Source: an uncultured Litoreibacter sp. (GTDB lineage Bacteria; Pseudomonadota; Alphaproteobacteria; Rhodobacterales; Rhodobacteraceae). Taken from it: a stretch of 64,000 nucleotides of DNA. Positions 8,734 to 18,045 of the stretch are shown here, piece after piece; positions within the stretch are counted from its first letter, which is position 1, and each line of letters starts with the position of its first letter. The stretch is from assembly GCA_947492995.1 (NCBI GenBank), contig CANLOU010000003.1, positions 310,001 to 374,000 on the forward strand, given 5' to 3'. The position numbers and the translations under genes are program-made. Under the pieces are notes generated by a model that was not told where the DNA came from, did no database searches, and saw nothing but the letters and a program-made list of their open reading frames with translations.

Positions 8734-9716
8734 GCGCCGCCCCACAGAAAGCCAAAGCTGGCGCCGAGAAGATCGAGGTCACCGTCAGCGCCGTTGTGCC
8801 GCTCAACGATCTGGTGACGCGGTTTGAATTCACCCGCGCCGATGGCGCGCCGTTCCCGCCATTCTCAGGTGGGGCGCACACGGTCGTGGAAATGGACGAC
8901 AATGGCCGCACCCGGCTGAACCCCTATTCGCTGATGTCCGACCCGAATGATCTCAGCACCTACGCCATCTCCGTGCGCCGCGATGACGAGGGGCGGGGCG
9001 GCTCGCTTTTCATGCACCGCAACGTCAAGGCGGGCGATGCGATGACCATCACCTATCCGGTGAACCTGTTCTCGCTGGATCTGCGGGCCAAGAAACACAT
9101 CTTCTTTGCGGGCGGCATCGGGATCACGCCCTTCATGGCGATGATCGCGCAGCTGGAGAAATCCAACGGCAATTGGGAGCTGCACTACGCCTGCAGGACC
9201 GAAAGCCTTGGAACCTATGTCGATGTGCTCAGCTATAAATACTCCGGCAAGGTGCATGTCTATTACGATGACCGGAACCAGGCGATTGCGCTCGAAGATC
9301 TGCTGGACGGGCAGCCCTTGGGCACCAACGCTTATGTCTGCGGCCCGAAGGGCATGATTGACTGGGTGCATGCCACGGCGTCGGCCGCCGGGTGGCCCGA
9401 TGCCAATGTCCATTCGGAGGAATTTCTGGCCCCGCAACCCGGCGCACCCTTCGAGGTCCGCCTGTGCCAGTCCGACAAAACCATCACCGTGGGTGAGCAT
9501 GAAAGCCTGCTGGAAGCGATCGAGCGGGCAGGGGTGGAAGCTCCGTTCCTGTGCCGTGGCGGATCCTGCGGGCAATGCGAAACCGACGTCGTGTCCAGCG
9601 ATGGGGAATTCGTGCACCGCGACCATTGGCTGGATGACGAAGAACACGCCTCTGGCAAGAAAATCATGCCCTGCGTCAGCCGCTTCGTCGGCAAATCTCT
9701 GGAGCTAGACAGATGA
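8730..9716 (+). CDS. dmmB: Dimethylamine monooxygenase reductase subunit DmmB
   Basis: Phthalate-dioxygenase-reductase-type protein of 328 residues carrying electrons from NAD(P)H to the oxygenase. Order of domains: flavin-binding barrel with RLNPYSLMSDP, nucleotide-binding domain with GGIGITPF, and a C-terminal plant-type [2Fe-2S] ferredoxin domain with C275, C280, C283 and a last Cys in MPCVSRF. Start overlaps dmmA and stop overlaps dmmC (both ATGA), so the three are coupled. Subunit letters follow the gene order D-A-B-C reported for roseobacters. Confidence 0.88.
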   Translation: MSAAPQKAKAGAEKIEVTVSAVVPLNDLVTRFEFTRADGAPFPPFSGGAHTVVEMDDNGRTRLNPYSLMSDPNDLSTYAISVRRDDEGRGGSLFMHRNVKAGDAMTITYPVNLFSLDLRAKKHIFFAGGIGITPFMAMIAQLEKSNGNWELHYACRTESLGTYVDVLSYKYSGKVHVYYDDRNQAIALEDLLDGQPLGTNAYVCGPKGMIDWVHATASAAGWPDANVHSEEFLAPQPGAPFEVRLCQSDKTITVGEHESLLEAIERAGVEAPFLCRGGSCGQCETDVVSSDGEFVHRDHWLDDEEHASGKKIMPCVSRFVGKSLELDR

Positions 9717-10780
9717 CCATTCAATTCAACGACGAAACCTTCCGCGATGACTACACGTTCCGCAATTCTGACTGGGCCATCGACCGGTTCCCGTTCCCGT
9801 TCCACGAAGACAGCTACATGTACGCCGTCAATATGGAGCAGCATCGCGGCGGGCCTGACGGGTCGGTCTATGAAAAGCGCTTCGATGTAGACGAGCATTA
9901 CGTCGCCGAGATGCGCGACCGCGCGATGGTCTTGGCGGATGATCCGCTGCGCTGCCAGTCGCTGCCGCATATGACGCTGGCGGGGTGGGACCTGTTGGAG
10001 CTTATTATGGTCAGCAAGTCCGAGGACTACCCCGACCTCTTCGAACTGCACCGCGACGGCGACAGGTGGCGCTGGGTGAACAAGCCGATGGGCATTGATG
10101 ACAGCTTCACCTTTATGGATGAAACCACACTGCCCTACGGGCCGATGGAATACATCACGCGGCAAACGCAGGGCGATTTCTGCGTGCTGGACCAGCGCGA
10201 GGACAACTTGTGGATGGACGCGGGCATCGTGACGACGCAGGCCGACTGGTCGCTTGATTTCGACATCGGGATGAACTTCTTCGAATGGCACGCACCGGTG
10301 CCTCTGGCCCATGAAAAAGGCATCTTTGTGCGTGCGTTGAAATTTTTGCTCAACATCCAGCAAGGCGCGCCTGCGCGGCGGCTGAATTGGACAATGACGG
10401 TGAACCCGCTGTTGGACACAAGCCCTGAGAACTACCACAAATGGGGCGTGCAAAAGACCACTTTGACGCCGGAAAACATCGGTGAGAAACAGCACCTGCG
10501 GGTGGAGTTGCAAACCTTCTTCCGGCTGCCGCGCTCCAACGCGTTGGTCTTCCCGATCCGTTGCTACCTGTGCAGCTTCCAAGACCTGATGACCAAGCCA
10601 AAATGGGGCCGCCGGCTGCACCGCGTGGTGCGTGACCTGCCAGAGGAATTGGCGACCTACAAAGGCTTCATCGACAACCGCCCAATGATGCTGGACTACC
10701 TGTCAAAATTTGATGACGGGCTGCCCACATCGCCCGGCGTGTTCCCGGATACAGAGACCGAACCGCCGCTGCAAACCTGA
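9713..10780 (+). CDS. dmmC: Dimethylamine monooxygenase heme subunit DmmC (DUF3445)
   Basis: Protein of 355 residues of the DUF3445 / heme-dependent oxidative N-demethylase alpha family, the likely site where dimethylamine is oxidised to methylamine and formaldehyde. Family-typical blocks include the N-terminal FPFHEDSYMYAVN region, MTLAGWDLLELIM, a central HAPVPLAHEKGIFVRAL block and RLPRSNALVFPIRCYLCSF near the C terminus. It is the last gene of dmmDABC and ends five bases before the convergent XRE-cupin gene. The heme ligand cannot be proved by reading alone. Confidence 0.87.
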   Translation: MTIQFNDETFRDDYTFRNSDWAIDRFPFPFHEDSYMYAVNMEQHRGGPDGSVYEKRFDVDEHYVAEMRDRAMVLADDPLRCQSLPHMTLAGWDLLELIMVSKSEDYPDLFELHRDGDRWRWVNKPMGIDDSFTFMDETTLPYGPMEYITRQTQGDFCVLDQREDNLWMDAGIVTTQADWSLDFDIGMNFFEWHAPVPLAHEKGIFVRALKFLLNIQQGAPARRLNWTMTVNPLLDTSPENYHKWGVQKTTLTPENIGEKQHLRVELQTFFRLPRSNALVFPIRCYLCSFQDLMTKPKWGRRLHRVVRDLPEELATYKGFIDNRPMMLDYLSKFDDGLPTSPGVFPDTETEPPLQT

Positions 10781-10785
10781 CCCGC

Positions 10786-11442
10786 TCAGGTGTTCTGCGG
10801 GTAGCTGATGATCGACAGGTAGCGGGCTGGCAGTTTCACCAGCTTCTCGGGGCCATGCGGTGCATCGGCGTCAAAGAAAAGGGTGTCGCCCGATTTCAGC
10901 GAATGCACGTCATCGCCATGCCGGTACTCCACTTCGCCCTCCAGCATGTAGATCGTCTCGATCCCGCCATGTTGAAAGGTTGGAAACACGTCTGATTGCT
11001 CGTTGAGCGTGATGAGATATGGTTCCACGATCACGCCTGACGCGTTGGACCCGATATGGCCCAGCAATTTGTATTGGTGATTGGCGCGGGTGCCTTCACG
11101 GTCAATTTCCACGCCTTCGCCTGATCGCGTGTGAACCGCTTGGCGGCTTTCCTCGAACTGGCGGAAAAAGCTGGTCAGCGGCACGCTCAGGGCATTGGCC
11201 AGCGTCTGCAAAGTGGTGAGGGAGGGCGAGGTGTTGCCGTTTTCAATTTTTGACAGCATGCCGATGGATAGCCCGGTGATGCCGGCCAACTCCGCAACGG
11301 TGATTTCCTGCTGACGACGAAACGCGCGGACTTGACGGCCAATGGCCACCTCTAGGACTTTCTCGCGCTCCCCGTCCCGGACGCGGTGCGGGTCCTGTGT
11401 AAGTTTGCTAACCATATCAGGGCTCAATTTTTCAATGTTCAA
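10786..11442 (-). CDS. XRE-cupin transcriptional regulator
   Basis: One-component regulator of 218 residues: a lambda-repressor-like helix-turn-helix at about residues 34-88 (VAELAGITGLSIGMLSKIENGNTSPSL read in parts) and a C-terminal cupin sensor at about 145-210 with the YMLEGEVEYRHGDDVHSL and GDTLFFDADAPHG blocks. The reading frame begins at TTG 11442, which has AAAAGG upstream; ATG 11415 is an alternative start with a poorer ribosome site. It lies convergent to dmmC inside the methylamine island, so it likely controls dmm, mgs-gmaS-tmm, mgd or tmo genes. The ligand is unknown. Confidence 0.85.
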   Translation of the reverse strand: MNIEKLSPDMVSKLTQDPHRVRDGEREKVLEVAIGRQVRAFRRQQEITVAELAGITGLSIGMLSKIENGNTSPSLTTLQTLANALSVPLTSFFRQFEESRQAVHTRSGEGVEIDREGTRANHQYKLLGHIGSNASGVIVEPYLITLNEQSDVFPTFQHGGIETIYMLEGEVEYRHGDDVHSLKSGDTLFFDADAPHGPEKLVKLPARYLSIISYPQNT

Positions 11443-11510
11443 CTTGCTTGCCTTTTAACAGCTGCCATTTCAACGGCAATTCCAACTGGCCTTTAATGAG
11501 GTCCAGTATA

Positions 11511-11526
11511 GGGCAATTTTATTCCC
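11511..11526. promoter_or_regulatory. Possible autoregulatory element before the XRE-cupin gene
   Basis: GGGCAATTTTATTCCC in the 170-base gap upstream of the regulator resembles the reverse complement of the dmmD element (GGCAAATTATTTTCC). Weak on its own; noted because the same style of sequence occurs at the other methylamine promoters. Otherwise the gap holds nothing recognisable. Confidence 0.25.
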
Positions 11527-11612
11527 GTGAGGACAAAAAGAACGCCCAACAGTGAAAAAACTCCCAACACAGGGGAGTCTCTAGGAGAAGGCGCAGGCTC
11601 TGCGCGTCTCGC

Positions 11613-12179
11613 CTAAAGCGCTGACGCCATCGCTGTCGTGATCGCGTGATGAAGCGATCCGGCAGACGCCCGTGGGCCGAGAATGCGAATGAAGCTCTGC
11701 GGGTCGCCGCAAATGACAAAACACCCCAGATGATGAATTGACGTGCGGGTCGCGTCGCCGCCCGTCATGGCACGAATGTTGACGTTGCAAAGCAGCTCCA
11801 TCACCGGTCGTACATCATCGCCCGCCAGATCGAAGCCGCACCAGGCATCTGTCTGTTCGGTCACCGACGCCGCGTCTTTGAGCGTCGCCTTGACCTGCTC
11901 CGCCAAATCCTCATGCGTGGCGAAATCTGCGCCGATCATCCACTGGTCCGGCCCCATCCAAACGGCCGAAAATGGCTGTGCCAACAGCGCCTTGCCAGCG
12001 TCCGGCGGGGCGGCTTTCAAAACCGCCTTCAATGCTTTGGCGCAGGCCTTTTCCTTGCCCAACCGTGCCGCGACGGATGCCAGTGCCAGGTCGGTGATCT
12101 CGGTGCAGGTGACGCCTGCCACCTGATCCACGCGTGGCGCGGTGCCGCCAAGGGCGGTGATGGGTGTGAGACTATGCAC
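11613..12179 (-). CDS. mgdD: N-methylglutamate dehydrogenase subunit D (sarcosine oxidase gamma-type)
   Basis: Gamma subunit of a four-subunit sarcosine-oxidase-family enzyme, 188 residues, with a small GcvT-like fold and the LGPDQWMIG-like strand seen here as MGPDQWMIG and a DAWCGFDLAG segment. The GTG at 12179 was chosen because it overlaps the end of the alpha gene by 8 bases; the open frame upstream runs inside that gene. Fourth gene of mgdA-B-C-D. Gamma subunits contact the beta/alpha flavins and are poorly conserved, so the assignment rests mostly on position. Confidence 0.8.
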   Translation of the reverse strand: MHSLTPITALGGTAPRVDQVAGVTCTEITDLALASVAARLGKEKACAKALKAVLKAAPPDAGKALLAQPFSAVWMGPDQWMIGADFATHEDLAEQVKATLKDAASVTEQTDAWCGFDLAGDDVRPVMELLCNVNIRAMTGGDATRTSIHHLGCFVICGDPQSFIRILGPRASAGSLHHAITTAMASAL

Positions 12180-15117
12180 GGACGCGCTCCCCCTCTGGGT
12201 CGACGAAATGGGCGGACACGATTTCAACCTCCACCGTCAGGTTGGTCACAGGCGAGACCAGCCGCATCCTCTCCCCCTTGCGGTTGCCGCCATCCTTCAG
12301 GAAGCCCAGCCCAATCATGCTGTCCAACTCTGGCGAAAAGGCAGCGGAGGTGACATATCCCTGATCGTGCGCCGCATCGACGGGGCCGGTGGCTTTCATA
12401 AGATGCCCGCCCGCTGTCACTTTCTGCGAGGCGTCCAGCGGCTTGATCCCTACCTGCATCAACGCGTCTTCCTCGTTCAGGCCGGGGCGCTCAGACAGTT
12501 TCGAGCCGATGCTGTCCTTGGCCTTGCTCACCATGCGGCCCATGCCGAGGTTCAGCGCCGTCGTGGTGCCGTTCAGCTCGTTGCCCGCCGCGTGGCCTTT
12601 TTCGATCCGCATGACGCCAAGGGCCTCAGTACCGTAAGGCGTGACGTCGAATTCTTCGCCCTCGCTCATCAGCTTGCGCATCAGCGCGTCGCCATAACGC
12701 GACGGGACCGCAATCTCGAACGCTAACTCGCCAGAGAAGGAGATGCGGAACAGCCGCGCACGCAGCCCGCCGCAGACGGTGATGTTGGCGCAGGCCATAA
12801 ACGGGAACGCCTCGTTCGAGATGTCATGGTCCGCATCCACGATCTTTTGCAGCAGCTTGCGCGAGTTCGGTCCCGCGACTGCGTATTGCGCCCAGCCTTC
12901 GGTGGTGGAGATCAGCTGAACATCCATGTCGGGGAACAGGCATTGGCGCACGAATTCCATGTGCTGGTAGACCTTCGCGGCGTTTGCAGTGGTGGTGGTG
13001 ACGACGAAATGGTCCTCCTCCAGCCGCGCGGCGGTGCCGTCATCCATGGCGATGCCGTCCTCGCGCAACATCAGCCCGTAGCGGGTTTTGCCGACGGCCA
13101 GCTTGGCGAAGCCGTTGCAGTAAACCTTGTTCAGAAACGCTGCGGCATCCGTGCCTTGCACGTCAATCTTGCCAAGTGTGGTGCAGTCGCAGACGCCGAC
13201 CGACGCCCGCGTGGCCTTGACCTCGCGGTCAACGCTTTCGCGCCAATGGGTTTCGCCTGCGATCGGGAACCATTGCGCGCGCAGCCAGTTGCCAACCTCG
13301 ACAAATACCGCGCCACGTTCCTTGGCCCAGAAATGGGAGGGCGTTAGGCGGGTCGGGTGAAATTCCATCCCGCGCATCCGGCCGCCAAAGGCACCGATGG
13401 CGGTGGGTGTGTAGGGCGGGCGGAAGATGGTCGTGCCGACCTCGGGGATGGCTTTGCCAGCAAGCTCGGCCATGATCGCCAGGCCACCCATGTTGGAGGT
13501 TTTGCCCTGATCGGTGGCCATGCCCAATGTGGTGTAGCGTTTCAGATGCTCGACGGAGCGGAACCCTTCCTGATGGCTCAGCTTCACGTCCTTCACGGTC
13601 ACATCGTTTTGCTGGTCCAGCCAGGCGCGGGAGCAGCCTTCGACATACCAGAACGGGGTCTGGGTGACGGGGGCGTCCTCGGCCTTGGGCACAGGGGCCG
13701 CGCGGCCCTTGATGCCTAGCGCTTTCTTCGCCTCCGCGGCGCCGGATTGCAGGGCGTCATGGGTGGAGAACAGGCCCACTGCAGCACCTGCGACGGACAT
13801 GCCCGGGGGCAATGTGCCGCCGGGGACAAAGGCCGCAAGATCGTCGTTCCAAGTGGGGCGCCCGCGCTGGTGGCAGGTCAGATGCACGTTGGGGTTCCAG
13901 CCGCCAGACACGCCAAGCGCGCCGCATTCTAACGTGCGCTCAGACCCGTCTGCCAGCCGGAGCTCGGCGAAGGTCAGGCCCAATCGGCCTTTGCTGTCTA
14001 TCACCTGCGCGCCTTTGAGCACCTCGTATTGGTCTGAGAACGGCGCGTCGAGGCGGGTGTCGACCACGGCGGCGATCTTGACGCCTTTGGCGTGCAGATC
14101 AATGGCGGTGCGGTGCCCGTCATCATTGTTGGTGAAAACCGCGATCCGGTGCGCGGGTGTGGCCGCCCAACGGTTGGCGTAGCTGCGCAGCGCGGAGGCC
14201 AGCATTATGCCCGGACGGTCATTGTTGTCGAACGCAATCGGGCGTTCCGTTGCGCCTGCGCAAAGCAGCGTTTTGGGGGCGTAGATGCGCCACAGAATTT
14301 GGCGGGGTTTGCCCTCGTCCGGTATGTGGACGTGGTCGGAGACACGTTCTACCGCGCCGTAGATGCCGTGGTCAAACGCGCCGATTACGGTGGTGCGGGG
14401 CATCAGGCGCACGTTGTTCATGGCAAACAATTCCGCGATGGAGTGCGCAACCCATGCGTCTGCATGCGCGTCATTGATCGACAGGGTTTCCGAATTCAGC
14501 CGCCCGCCCATGGCGAAATCTTCATCGGCGAGGATCACCTGAGCGCCGGACCGACCGGCGGTCAAAGCAGCAGACAGCCCGGCTGGCCCCGCGCCAATAA
14601 CCAGCAGGTCGCAATGCCGGAACCCTTTGTCATAGACGTCAGGGTCGGCCTTCATTGACAACGACCCAAGGCCTGCGGCTTTGCGGATGATCGGCTCGTA
14701 GATTTTCTCCCAGAACGCGGCGGGCCACATGAAGGTCTTGTAGTAGAAGCCCGCGGTCAGGAAGGTGGAGAAGCGGTCGTTGATCGCCATCGCGTCGAAC
14801 GCGAGCGAGGGCCAGCGGTTCTGCGACTTGGCCATAAGCCCGTGATACAACTCCGCCGTGGTCGCCCTTGTGCTGGGTTCCTGCCGCGCGCCGCCGCGCA
14901 GTTCGACCATGGCGTTGGGTTCCTCCGATCCGGCGGTCAATGGGCCGCGCGGGCGGTGGTATTTGAAGGACCGGCCCATCAGGCGCACATTGTTGGCCAG
15001 AAGGGCCGAGGCAAGCGTGTCGCCCTGATAGCCCTGATAGGCCTTGCCATCAAAATGGAAGTTCAGCGGGGCGTCGCGGTTGATCTGGCCCCCGGCCAGG
15101 CGGTTGGGCTGGGTCAT
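12172..15117 (-). CDS. mgdC: N-methylglutamate dehydrogenase subunit C (sarcosine oxidase alpha-type)
   Basis: Alpha subunit of 981 residues. N-terminal ferredoxin-like Fer2_4 domain (GDTLASALLANNVRLMGRSFKYHRPRG read in parts), then a two-dinucleotide oxidoreductase domain with VIGAGPAGLSAAL near residue 175, and a C-terminal aminomethyltransferase half (GCV_T) that binds folate and takes up the C1 unit. The ATG at 15117 overlaps the delta stop; the frame stays open upstream but reads through the delta gene and is not the start. Close homologues are called SoxA; the gmaS-mgs-dmm context makes N-methylglutamate the more likely substrate than sarcosine. Confidence 0.82.
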   Translation of the reverse strand: MTQPNRLAGGQINRDAPLNFHFDGKAYQGYQGDTLASALLANNVRLMGRSFKYHRPRGPLTAGSEEPNAMVELRGGARQEPSTRATTAELYHGLMAKSQNRWPSLAFDAMAINDRFSTFLTAGFYYKTFMWPAAFWEKIYEPIIRKAAGLGSLSMKADPDVYDKGFRHCDLLVIGAGPAGLSAALTAGRSGAQVILADEDFAMGGRLNSETLSINDAHADAWVAHSIAELFAMNNVRLMPRTTVIGAFDHGIYGAVERVSDHVHIPDEGKPRQILWRIYAPKTLLCAGATERPIAFDNNDRPGIMLASALRSYANRWAATPAHRIAVFTNNDDGHRTAIDLHAKGVKIAAVVDTRLDAPFSDQYEVLKGAQVIDSKGRLGLTFAELRLADGSERTLECGALGVSGGWNPNVHLTCHQRGRPTWNDDLAAFVPGGTLPPGMSVAGAAVGLFSTHDALQSGAAEAKKALGIKGRAAPVPKAEDAPVTQTPFWYVEGCSRAWLDQQNDVTVKDVKLSHQEGFRSVEHLKRYTTLGMATDQGKTSNMGGLAIMAELAGKAIPEVGTTIFRPPYTPTAIGAFGGRMRGMEFHPTRLTPSHFWAKERGAVFVEVGNWLRAQWFPIAGETHWRESVDREVKATRASVGVCDCTTLGKIDVQGTDAAAFLNKVYCNGFAKLAVGKTRYGLMLREDGIAMDDGTAARLEEDHFVVTTTTANAAKVYQHMEFVRQCLFPDMDVQLISTTEGWAQYAVAGPNSRKLLQKIVDADHDISNEAFPFMACANITVCGGLRARLFRISFSGELAFEIAVPSRYGDALMRKLMSEGEEFDVTPYGTEALGVMRIEKGHAAGNELNGTTTALNLGMGRMVSKAKDSIGSKLSERPGLNEEDALMQVGIKPLDASQKVTAGGHLMKATGPVDAAHDQGYVTSAAFSPELDSMIGLGFLKDGGNRKGERMRLVSPVTNLTVEVEIVSAHFVDPEGERVRA

Positions 15118-15398
15118 TTGGAGCGCCCCATTTTGCGCGCCACGTCGCGGGCGATTTCGACCTTGCTGATCTCGTGGGTCAGCGTGTTGCGGGTGATGAC
15201 GAGCCAGGACCGGTCGCCGCCCTCGTGCCACCACAGTTCGCGGTGGGTGCCTGCGGGGTTGTCGCGCAGATAGGCGTAGTCGTGCCAGTCCTGCGGGCTG
15301 GCCGTGTCGGGGTCGGGGCGGTCGATCATCGCGGCGTCGCCCAGATAGGTGAATTCGGCGCTGTCGCGCGGGCCCAGAATGGGATGATTGATAATCAT
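15114..15398 (-). CDS. mgdB: N-methylglutamate dehydrogenase subunit B (sarcosine oxidase delta-type, no zinc Cys)
   Basis: Delta subunit of 94 residues recognised by the EFTYLGDA, DYAYLRDNPAGTHRELWWHEGG and TRNTLTHEI blocks. In classic sarcosine oxidase delta, a CPxCG motif plus a His and a Cys bind zinc. Here the N terminus reads NHPILGPRD and the later site HEGGDR, so the cysteines are gone. That loss supports a specialised branch such as N-methylglutamate dehydrogenase. The ATG at 15398 is preceded by a weak ribosome site; the stop overlaps mgdC by four bases. Confidence 0.83.
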   Translation of the reverse strand: MIINHPILGPRDSAEFTYLGDAAMIDRPDPDTASPQDWHDYAYLRDNPAGTHRELWWHEGGDRSWLVITRNTLTHEISKVEIARDVARKMGRSK

Positions 15399-15458
15399 AG
15401 GTCGGAGCCTTTGAAGGGCGTTGCGATGTGAGTATTTTTGCCAAAACGAAACATGGTG

Positions 15459-16709
15459 TCAGTGCAGATTGGGCTGATTGCCCATCCCTTTTTCGTCGAT
15501 CATGTGGCCTGTCTCGAAACGGTTGAAGCGGTAGGCCGTGGCCGTTGGGTGCGGGGCGTCACGGGCCAGCAGATGCGCGAAGGCGTAGCCGGAGGCGGGC
15601 GTGGCCTTGAAGCCGCCATAGCACCAGCCGCCATTGAAATAGAGCCCGTCGATATGGGTGCGGTCGATGATGGGCGAGCCGTCCATCGACATGTCCATGA
15701 TGCCGCCCCACATCCGCAAAAGCCGCGCGCGGCCGATCATCGGCATGATCGCCATGCCGCCCTCGCAGACGTCTTCGACCACGGGCAGGTTGCCGCGCTG
15801 CGCGTAGGAGTTGTAGCCGTCGAGGTCACCGCCAAAAACCAAACCGCCTTTGTCGGATTGCGACACGTAGAAATGGCCTGCGCCGAAGGTGATGACCCCC
15901 GGCAGCACCGGCTTCAGCCCCTCGGACACAAAGGCCTGCAGCACGTGGCTTTCAATGGGCAGGCGCATGCCGGCTTTCGACATCAGCCGGCCCGACGACC
16001 CGGCGACCGCGCAGCCCACACGGTTCGCGCCGATGAAACCCTTGGAGGTTTCGACGCCGAGGCATTTGCCATTCTTGATCTTGAACCCCGTCACTTCGCA
16101 ATTCTGAATAATGTCGACGCCGCGGCTGTCGGCGGATCGCGCGTAGCCCCAGGCAACCGCGTCATGGCGTACGGTGCCGCCGCGCCGCTGGGCCAGCCCG
16201 CCCTTGATGGGGAAGCGGGCGTCGTTGAAATTGAGGAACGGGTATTCCTTTTTGATCTGGTCGAGGTCGAGATATTCCGCATCCGCCCCGTTCAGCATCA
16301 TCGCGTTGCCGCGCCGGATGAAGGCGTCGCGTTGGGCGTCTGAATGGATCAGGTTCATGATGCCACGTTGGGACACCATGGCGTTGTAGTTCAGGTCCTG
16401 CTCCAGCCCCTCCCACAGCTTGAGGGAAAACTCGTAGAACGGCTCGTTGCCGTCCAACAGGTAGTTGGAGCGGATGATCGTCGTGTTGCGCCCCACATTG
16501 CCGCCGCCGATCCAGCCTTTTTCGATGACGGCGACCTTTTTCTCGCCGTAGACCTTCGCCAGATAATGCGCTGTTGCCAGCCCGTGGCCGCCGCCGCCGA
16601 TGATGATGATGTCGTAATGGGGCTGGGGCTCAGGGTCGCGCCACGCGGGTGCCCACCCTTTGTGACCCGTCAGGGCCTCTTTGATTACCTTGAAGCCGGA
16701 GTAGCGCAT
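15459..16709 (-). CDS. mgdA: N-methylglutamate dehydrogenase subunit A (sarcosine oxidase beta-type)
   Basis: FAD/FMN subunit of 416 residues that oxidises the N-methyl amino acid. The FAD motif GGGGHG is at residues 38-43, followed by VIEKGWIGGGNVGRNTT. The RGGTVRHDAVAWGYAR block holds the His that in the family carries covalent FMN. ATG 16709 gives the usual family length; the frame upstream is not conserved-looking. First gene of mgdABCD, divergent from tmoX across a 291-base gap. Without the neighbours it would be annotated SoxB. Confidence 0.83.
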   Translation of the reverse strand: MRYSGFKVIKEALTGHKGWAPAWRDPEPQPHYDIIIIGGGGHGLATAHYLAKVYGEKKVAVIEKGWIGGGNVGRNTTIIRSNYLLDGNEPFYEFSLKLWEGLEQDLNYNAMVSQRGIMNLIHSDAQRDAFIRRGNAMMLNGADAEYLDLDQIKKEYPFLNFNDARFPIKGGLAQRRGGTVRHDAVAWGYARSADSRGVDIIQNCEVTGFKIKNGKCLGVETSKGFIGANRVGCAVAGSSGRLMSKAGMRLPIESHVLQAFVSEGLKPVLPGVITFGAGHFYVSQSDKGGLVFGGDLDGYNSYAQRGNLPVVEDVCEGGMAIMPMIGRARLLRMWGGIMDMSMDGSPIIDRTHIDGLYFNGGWCYGGFKATPASGYAFAHLLARDAPHPTATAYRFNRFETGHMIDEKGMGNQPNLH

Positions 16710-16824
16710 GACATCGAACCCTTTGTTGAGGGAGTGTCGCCCCTCAAACGCATCTCGTCGCCCTGAAACCCGACATTTCCTTGTTTGAATCGGACCCCGA
16801 GGCGCATTTTCAGGCAGGTTGCCA

Positions 16825-16878
16825 AAAATTATGACACGCCGCCACAAGAAAAAAACTTGATTGATAGGAAAATTATGA
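16825..16878. promoter_or_regulatory. Paired AT-rich elements between mgdA and tmoX
   Basis: The 10-base word AAAATTATGA occurs at 16825-16834 and again at 16869-16878, exactly 44 bases apart (about four helical turns). The second copy sits in TTGATTGATAGGAAAATTATGA, which matches 16 of 22 positions with the element before dmmD. Likely regulator sites for the divergent mgd and tmo operons. The rest of the 291-base gap shows no gene. Confidence 0.4.
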
Positions 16879-16976
16879 AAGACTGCATCCCATGGAATAC
16901 TTGGGGGTGTTCAGAGAATCGCTGTGCCCCTCCTCGCGTGGCGAAAGCTGCGTCATTCTGAAAAGCGGCGACATGA

Positions 16977-17945
<969 letters not shown>

Positions 17946-17971
17946 ACCGCCTAAAATTGGGTAACGACTTT

Positions 17972-18006
17972 CGCCCGCCCGAGGTTATGCTTCGGGCGGG
18001 CGTTTT
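17972..18006 (+). terminator. Terminator between tmoX and tmoW
   Basis: An 11-bp stem CGCCCGCCCGA / TCGGGCGGGCG with a 9-base loop is followed by TTTT. Lying inside the operon, it would let more binding protein than channel be made. Confidence 0.8.
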
Positions 18007-18045
18007 AAACACCGGACATGAAGTCGGTGAGGGGAGAGCACTAAG

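Noticed and set aside
12826-14658. Several long plus-strand open frames opposite mgdC
   Set aside because: They are antisense shadows of a well-supported flavoprotein gene, without ribosome sites or recognisable domains; high GC makes such frames common.
12172-15444. Apparent fusion extending mgdC by about 109 residues at the N terminus
   Set aside because: The extra part reads mgdB in another frame; ATG 15117 overlapping mgdB is the natural start.
11613-16709. Plain sarcosine oxidase soxBDAG
   Set aside because: Kept only as an alternative: no glyA, purU or betaine demethylation genes nearby, and the delta subunit lacks zinc Cys, whereas mgs-gmaS-dmm are adjacent.
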